Positions 5,708 through 8,061 of a stretch of DNA of 8,061 bases are shown piece after piece (the first letter of the stretch is position 1; every line of letters starts with the position of its first letter). Position numbers and translations under genes: made by a program. The DNA lies in assembly GCA_002341345.1 (NCBI GenBank), contig DDNW01000050.1:15886-23946 (forward strand), read 5' to 3'. The notes beneath the pieces were generated by a model that searched no databases, was not told where the DNA came from, and saw only the letters and a list, made by a program, of their open reading frames with translations. Origin of the DNA: Erythrobacter sp. UBA2510 (lineage in GTDB: Bacteria; Pseudomonadota; Alphaproteobacteria; Sphingomonadales; Sphingomonadaceae).

Positions 5708-6334
5708 TCATTCGTCTCCATGAAGGGTGCCAAGGACCCATGGCAGGGCTTCGGCCCAATTGTCGATCCGCGCGTGGGCGTGTCCTGCCTCGAAGGCGCA
5801 GTTCACATGCGGCGCGATGGCGGGCTCACCGCAAAAGTGCAGCCGGTGGACATGCGGCACGACCTCGCTTGCCGAACGATGGTGAACGGCAATGTCGTCG
5901 ATGAACAAAGCGCGGCTGGGCGCATGGTCGGCGACGATGCGTGACAGCGCCGCCCCCTTGGGTCCTTGATTGGTATAGACCGTCGCCTCGATCCCCAGAT
6001 CGGCCAGCTGGCGGGTGCGATCCATCTGCCGGTGATCCTGCAAATTGGTGAGGACGACGACATCGGCCTCGCGCTGCAATTCGGCAATGGCCTCGACCGC
6101 ATCCGGGATCGCCGTCTGTCGCCCCATCTCGGTATCGAAGAAGCTGCCCAGCAGGTTCCAGACCTGCTCTTCGGACATTGTTTCGTCGCTGCCGCGGCGG
6201 CGCATCGACTGGAGGAAGGGATTGCCTTCGAGCGCGAAGTCCACGTCATGCTCGGTGTCGAGCCAGTCGCGGAAATGCCGGACCATGTGCAGCAGCACTT
6301 CGTCGCAATCGGTGATGACCAAAGGCCGACTCAT
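5708..6334 (-). CDS. HAD-superfamily hydrolase (putative phosphatase)
   Basis: This 208-residue protein has all four HAD motifs: motif I D9-C-D11-E-V (nucleophile D9, acid/base D11), motif II VVVLT96N, motif III lysine K126 in QGPKGAAL, and motif IV FID146-D147. The segment between motifs I and II (about 15-75) is a helical cap, so a small soluble phosphorylated metabolite is a likely substrate; the sequence does not reveal which. The C-terminus has an unusual His-rich stretch (HHRSASEVVPHVHRLHF) that could bind metal. The ATG overlaps the stop of the DUF3572 gene as ATGA, with GGAGA upstream. The gene ends with TGA directly followed by the ATG of the RidA gene. No signal peptide. Confidence 0.88.
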   Translation of the reverse strand: MSRPLVITDCDEVLLHMVRHFRDWLDTEHDVDFALEGNPFLQSMRRRGSDETMSEEQVWNLLGSFFDTEMGRQTAIPDAVEAIAELQREADVVVLTNLQDHRQMDRTRQLADLGIEATVYTNQGPKGAALSRIVADHAPSRALFIDDIAVHHRSASEVVPHVHRLHFCGEPAIAPHVNCAFEAGHAHARIDNWAEALPWVLGTLHGDE

Positions 6335-6612
6335 GGACGTTCTCCGCTGGCATGAGCCGCGAGTTCTTGCGGGGTAACGCCCAGCGACTCGGCGGCGGAA
6401 ACAAGGTCAGGCTCGTAAGCGGCGAGGAATTCAAACACGGCGCGGTGGGTCTCTGGCAAAAGAATCGCTTCGCGCAAAGTGTCGGGCGTCAGGCCGGTAA
6501 GATCAAGGAAACGCTGGGCCCGTGCACTATCGGACAGCACCCAGCCGAGCGCGGCAAGCGCCAGGGCGCTGCCATCCTTAACCGAATCTTCACTGTCGCT
6601 ACCAATTGTCAT
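6331..6612 (-). CDS. DUF3572 family protein
   Basis: A 93-residue, mostly helical acidic protein matching the DUF3572 pattern: ALALAALGWVLSDSARAQRFLDLTGLTPDTLR in the first half and VFEFLAAYEPDLVSAAESLGVTPQEL in the second. The function of this family is unknown; I recall it being restricted largely to alphaproteobacteria and often near cell-cycle or response-regulator genes. The ATG at 6610-6612 is preferred; a TTG one codon earlier is possible. Neither has a Shine-Dalgarno sequence, and a candidate -10 (CATTAT on the minus strand, 6628-6633) would leave a leader of fewer than 10 nt, so the mRNA may be nearly leaderless. It is the first gene of the five-gene operon, divergent from divK across 63 bp. 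Confidence 0.85.
   Translation of the reverse strand: MTIGSDSEDSVKDGSALALAALGWVLSDSARAQRFLDLTGLTPDTLREAILLPETHRAVFEFLAAYEPDLVSAAESLGVTPQELAAHASGERP
6578..6592 (+). promoter_or_regulatory. CtrA-like box with internal GANTC upstream of divK
   Basis: TTAA-N7-TTCA, a 7/8 match to TTAA-N7-TTAA, lies inside the 5' end of the DUF3572 gene, 84-98 nt before the divK start. The 7-nt spacer contains GAATC (6584-6588), a CcrM-type GANTC methylation site. CtrA control of divK has been described in Caulobacter, so the location makes biological sense, but a single site with one mismatch is weak evidence. Confidence 0.3.
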
Positions 6613-6632
6613 CAATGCACTAACGCGATAAT
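6606..6632 (+). promoter_or_regulatory. Candidate divK promoter, overlapping a divergent -10
   Basis: GATAAT (6627-6632) matches the -10 consensus at 5/6, and TTGTCA (6606-6611) is a good -35, but spacing is only 15 bp. Transcription would begin near 6639, directly before the leader hairpin. Read on the other strand, the same bases give CATTAT, a possible -10 for the DUF3572 operon, so the two promoters would compete. Confidence 0.35.
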
Positions 6633-6641
6633 GGAACAGGA

Positions 6642-6663
6642 CGCAGGCGGGAAACCGCCTGTG
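6642..6663 (+). promoter_or_regulatory. Stable GAAA-tetraloop hairpin in the divK leader
   Basis: CAGGCGG (6644-6650) and CCGCCTG (6655-6661) pair perfectly around a GAAA loop, extended by G-U and C-G pairs to 9 bp. It sits immediately before the ribosome binding site (CAGGGGG, 6665-6671). The 3' arm can instead pair as CCTG-TGA-CAGG (6658-6668), which would cover part of that site. No T-run follows, so it is not a terminator. Confidence 0.5.
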
Positions 6664-6668
6664 ACAGG
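6658..6668. repeat. Inverted repeat CCTGTGACAGG, copy 1 (divK leader)
   Basis: One of only two CCTG-N3-CAGG sites I could find in the window; the other is at 7082-7092. This copy overlaps the 3' arm of the divK leader hairpin and the divK ribosome binding site. It may be an operator, an alternative RNA hairpin, or coincidence. Confidence 0.3.
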
Positions 6669-6675
6669 GGGCTCC

Positions 6676-7044
6676 ATGACGAAGCGCATAATGGTTGTCG
6701 AGGACAACGATCTGAACCGGAAGCTTTTCTGCGATGTTTTGCTGGCCGGAGGTTTCGACGTCGAATCTGTAGCCGACGGGAATTCCGCGATCGAGCGTGC
6801 GCGGGCGTTTTTCCCCAACCTCGTGGTGATGGATATCCAGCTGCAGGACATTTCCGGCCTCGACCTCATCGCCAGCATGAAGGGCGATGCCACGCTGGGC
6901 GACGTCCCGGTGCTTGCCGTCACCGCCTATGCCGGCAAGGGCGACGAGGAACGCATCCGCGAACTGGGCGCCGAAGGCTATCTCTCGAAACCTGTCTCCA
7001 TCGGCCCGTTCATGGCTGCCGTGAGGGGCCTCGTCGAAGCCTGA
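6676..7044 (+). CDS. divK: DivK-like single-domain response regulator
   Basis: A 122-residue CheY-type receiver with no output domain. The acidic pocket is E9-D10, the phosphoacceptor is D53 in VVMDIQL (the same number as in Caulobacter DivK), the switch residue is T83 in LAVTAYA, and the invariant lysine is K105 in YLSKPVS. The sequences VVEDNDLN at the start, MDIQLQDISGL, and KGDEERIRELG after T83 are characteristic of DivK rather than chemotaxis CheY. In Caulobacter, DivK~P acts with PleC, DivJ and DivL to restrain the CckA-ChpT-CtrA pathway at the poles; a comparable cell-cycle role is likely here. The ATG at 6676 has AGGGGG at ideal spacing. pleD, the usual downstream neighbour in Caulobacter, is absent; acp-spt follows instead. 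Upstream are a CtrA-like box and a strong leader hairpin. Confidence 0.9.
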   Translation: MTKRIMVVEDNDLNRKLFCDVLLAGGFDVESVADGNSAIERARAFFPNLVVMDIQLQDISGLDLIASMKGDATLGDVPVLAVTAYAGKGDEERIRELGAEGYLSKPVSIGPFMAAVRGLVEA

Positions 7045-7058
7045 TTTGCCCTGCGCCT

Positions 7059-7078
7059 GCCGCTAGGCCGGCTCTTTT
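7059..7078 (+). terminator. Weak candidate terminator after divK
   Basis: A short GCCG-CTAGGC-CGGC stem is followed by TCTTTT, 15 nt past the divK stop. The stem is only 4 bp, so termination would be partial at best. It would separate divK from acp-spt transcriptionally. Confidence 0.25.
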
Positions 7079-7081
7079 GAC

Positions 7082-7092
7082 CCTGCGACAGG
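7082..7092. repeat. Inverted repeat CCTGCGACAGG, copy 2 (divK-acp gap)
   Basis: Differs from the copy at 6658-6668 by one central base. It lies 12 bp upstream of a consensus -35 hexamer (TTGACA, 7104-7109), a position suited to a regulator of the acp-spt promoter. Confidence 0.3.
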
Positions 7093-7103
7093 CATGCGCG
7101 AAC

Positions 7104-7133
7104 TTGACAACGCGCCCGAACACCCGCTTGTGC
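7104..7133 (+). promoter_or_regulatory. Candidate acp-spt promoter
   Basis: TTGACA at 7104-7109 is a perfect -35 hexamer. At 17-18 bp spacing the -10 region reads CTTGTGC, a poor match to TATAAT, so activation by a factor may be needed or the call may be wrong. It lies in the 144-bp gap between divK and acp. Confidence 0.3.
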
Positions 7134-7147
7134 CGCGCTACCTTTGT

Positions 7148-7166
7148 GGGAGCGGCTTGCCGCCCC
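7148..7166 (+). promoter_or_regulatory. CTTG-loop hairpin before acp
   Basis: GGG-(A)-GCGG and CCGC-CCC pair over 7 bp with one bulged A around a CTTG tetraloop, ending 22 nt before the acp ATG. In RNA a CUUG loop is a stable form. No T-run follows. Possible mRNA-stability or translation element. Confidence 0.35.
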
Positions 7167-7188
7167 GGCTACAGTTGGGAACAACGGC

Positions 7189-7431
7189 ATGGACCGCGCC
7201 GAAATCGATACACGCATCCGCTCGCTGATCGAGCCTTTCAACAAGAAGGGCATCGAAGTCACGGACGCGACCACCTTTGCTAACGACCTTGAATTCGACA
7301 GCCTCACGGTGATGGACTTCGTCGCCGCAATTGAGGACGAGTTCGACATCATCATCAGCATGAACCAGCAGGCCGAGATCGAGAATTACGGCCAGCTCGT
7401 CGATGCCGTCGTCAAGCTGCAGGCCGACTGA
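7189..7431 (+). CDS. Acyl carrier protein of the sphingolipid (serine palmitoyltransferase) cluster
   Basis: An 80-residue acidic acyl carrier protein. The phosphopantetheine attachment site is S38 in the FDSLTVMDF motif (canonical DSL). Four helices and net negative charge are as expected. It is distinct from housekeeping AcpP: the N-terminus (MDRAEIDTRIRSLIEPF) and the DEFDIIISM segment (about 50-58) match the specialised ACP encoded next to serine palmitoyltransferase in sphingomonads and Caulobacter. It probably delivers the long-chain acyl group for condensation with serine. The start at 7189 is chosen because the sequence upstream in the same frame is not protein-like; the ribosome binding site is weak (GGGA about 8 nt upstream). 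The spt gene starts 4 nt after its stop, so the two form an operon and are probably translationally coupled. Confidence 0.9.
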   Translation: MDRAEIDTRIRSLIEPFNKKGIEVTDATTFANDLEFDSLTVMDFVAAIEDEFDIIISMNQQAEIENYGQLVDAVVKLQAD

Positions 7432-7435
7432 TCCC

Positions 7436-8061
7436 ATGAGCGAGGGCATCAGCCAGGCCGACCAGCCTACCGCACTGGAAGGGAGCGAACAGGACAAGGA
7501 CCTGTTCTCCAAGTTCGACGACATCATCAGGATGCGCGAGACGCTGCTGGCAAGCGGTGTCGAGGACCCCTTCTCGCTGGTGATGGAGCGCGTGCTATCG
7601 CCGACCCGTGCAATCTGCAACGGGCGCGACACGATCCTGCTGGGCACTTACAATTACATGGGCATGACCTTCGATCCCGACGTGATCGAGGCCGGCAAGC
7701 AGGCGCTGGACAATTTCGGTTCAGGGACTACCGGCAGCCGCGTGCTCAACGGCACGTATCAGGGCCACAGGGAGTGCGAGGAAGCGCTGCGCGAATTCTA
7801 TGCCATGGATCATGCCATGGTGTTCTCGACCGGTTATCAGGCCAATCTCGGCATCATTTCCACCATCGCGGGCAAGGGCGATTACATCGTCCTCGACATC
7901 GACAGCCATGCCAGCATCTGGGACGGCTGCGCGCTGGGCAATGCCGAGGTCGTGCCGTTCAAGCACAACGATATCGAGGCGATGGAAAAGCGCCTGCGCC
8001 GCATTCCCGAGGGCGCAGGCAAGCTTGTCATCCTCGAAGGCGTCTATTCGATGCTGGGCGA
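7436..8061 (+). CDS. spt: Serine palmitoyltransferase, N-terminal half
   Basis: The first 208 codons of a PLP-dependent alpha-oxoamine synthase that condenses L-serine with a palmitoyl thioester to 3-ketodihydrosphingosine, the committed step of sphingolipid synthesis. The gene runs off the right edge, so the PLP-binding lysine (near 265 in the Sphingomonas paucimobilis enzyme) is not visible. Recognisable blocks are YNYMGMTFDPDVIEAGK (72-88), FGSGTTGSRVLNGTYQGH (94-111), VFSTGYQANLG (129-139) and DIDSHASIWDG (154-164), where H158 is the histidine that stacks on PLP. Close similarity to the sphingomonad soluble homodimeric enzyme separates it from KBL and ALAS relatives. The polar 20-residue start and lack of a membrane segment fit the soluble bacterial form. 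The ATG lies 4 nt after the acp stop. Confidence 0.93.
   Translation, partial: MSEGISQADQPTALEGSEQDKDLFSKFDDIIRMRETLLASGVEDPFSLVMERVLSPTRAICNGRDTILLGTYNYMGMTFDPDVIEAGKQALDNFGSGTTGSRVLNGTYQGHRECEEALREFYAMDHAMVFSTGYQANLGIISTIAGKGDYIVLDIDSHASIWDGCALGNAEVVPFKHNDIEAMEKRLRRIPEGAGKLVILEGVYSMLG

Noticed and set aside
6633..6637. GGAAC as a -35 of an EcfG-type general stress promoter before divK
   Set aside because: No CGTT-like -10 lies 16-18 bp downstream.
1..8061. Mobile element, CRISPR array, tRNA/rRNA or defence system
   Set aside because: No transposase, integrase, spaced direct repeats, RNA-gene signatures or toxin-antitoxin pairs were seen on either strand; all larger frames are explained by housekeeping-type genes.

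Overview
The window is GC-rich, gene-dense bacterial chromosome and reads as an alphaproteobacterium of the order Sphingomonadales, probably close to Erythrobacter or Sphingomonas. The main reasons are an acyl carrier protein gene followed directly by serine palmitoyltransferase (the sphingolipid entry enzyme of sphingomonads), a DivK-type single-domain response regulator, a DksA that keeps one of the four zinc cysteines, a DUF3572 gene, and CtrA-like DNA sites. I see no mobile element, CRISPR array, tRNA, rRNA or defence island. This looks like ordinary core chromosome.

Layout. On the minus strand at 1-2078 lie the start of a probable DUF4112 membrane protein (cut by the window edge), an orphan lipoprotein of the ABC substrate-binding family 5, and a small PilZ-domain protein. 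dksA (2262-2720, minus) follows. Across a 296-bp control region a small Sel1-repeat gene diverges (3017-3349, plus). That region holds a candidate dksA promoter, a strong hairpin in the dksA leader, and a CtrA-like box plus two perfect hairpins before the Sel1 gene. From 6612 down to 3363 (minus) runs a tightly packed five-gene operon: DUF3572, HAD hydrolase, RidA-family protein, glycerophosphodiester phosphodiesterase and FemAB/GNAT-like acyltransferase. Its junctions are an ATGA overlap, abutting TGA/ATG, an 8-bp overlap and a 10-nt gap. Diverging from it across only 63 bp is divK (6676-7044, plus), followed by acp (7189-7431) and the first half of serine palmitoyltransferase (7436 to the edge).

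How the genes fit together. The acp-spt pair should form one unit starting sphingolipid synthesis from serine and an acyl thioester. DivK, upstream on the same strand, belongs to the CtrA cell-cycle circuit in alphaproteobacteria. The five-gene operon mixes damage-control-like activities (RidA, HAD phosphatase) with lipid-headgroup hydrolysis and acyl/aminoacyl transfer; a shared pathway is not established. The most notable non-coding signals are compact RNA hairpins in the leaders or across the starts of dksA, sel1, divK, acp, pilZ and the lipoprotein gene, and a repeated CCTG-N3-CAGG motif flanking divK. I did not find a convincing wholly new multi-gene system; the best leads are these leader structures and the conserved-looking operon.
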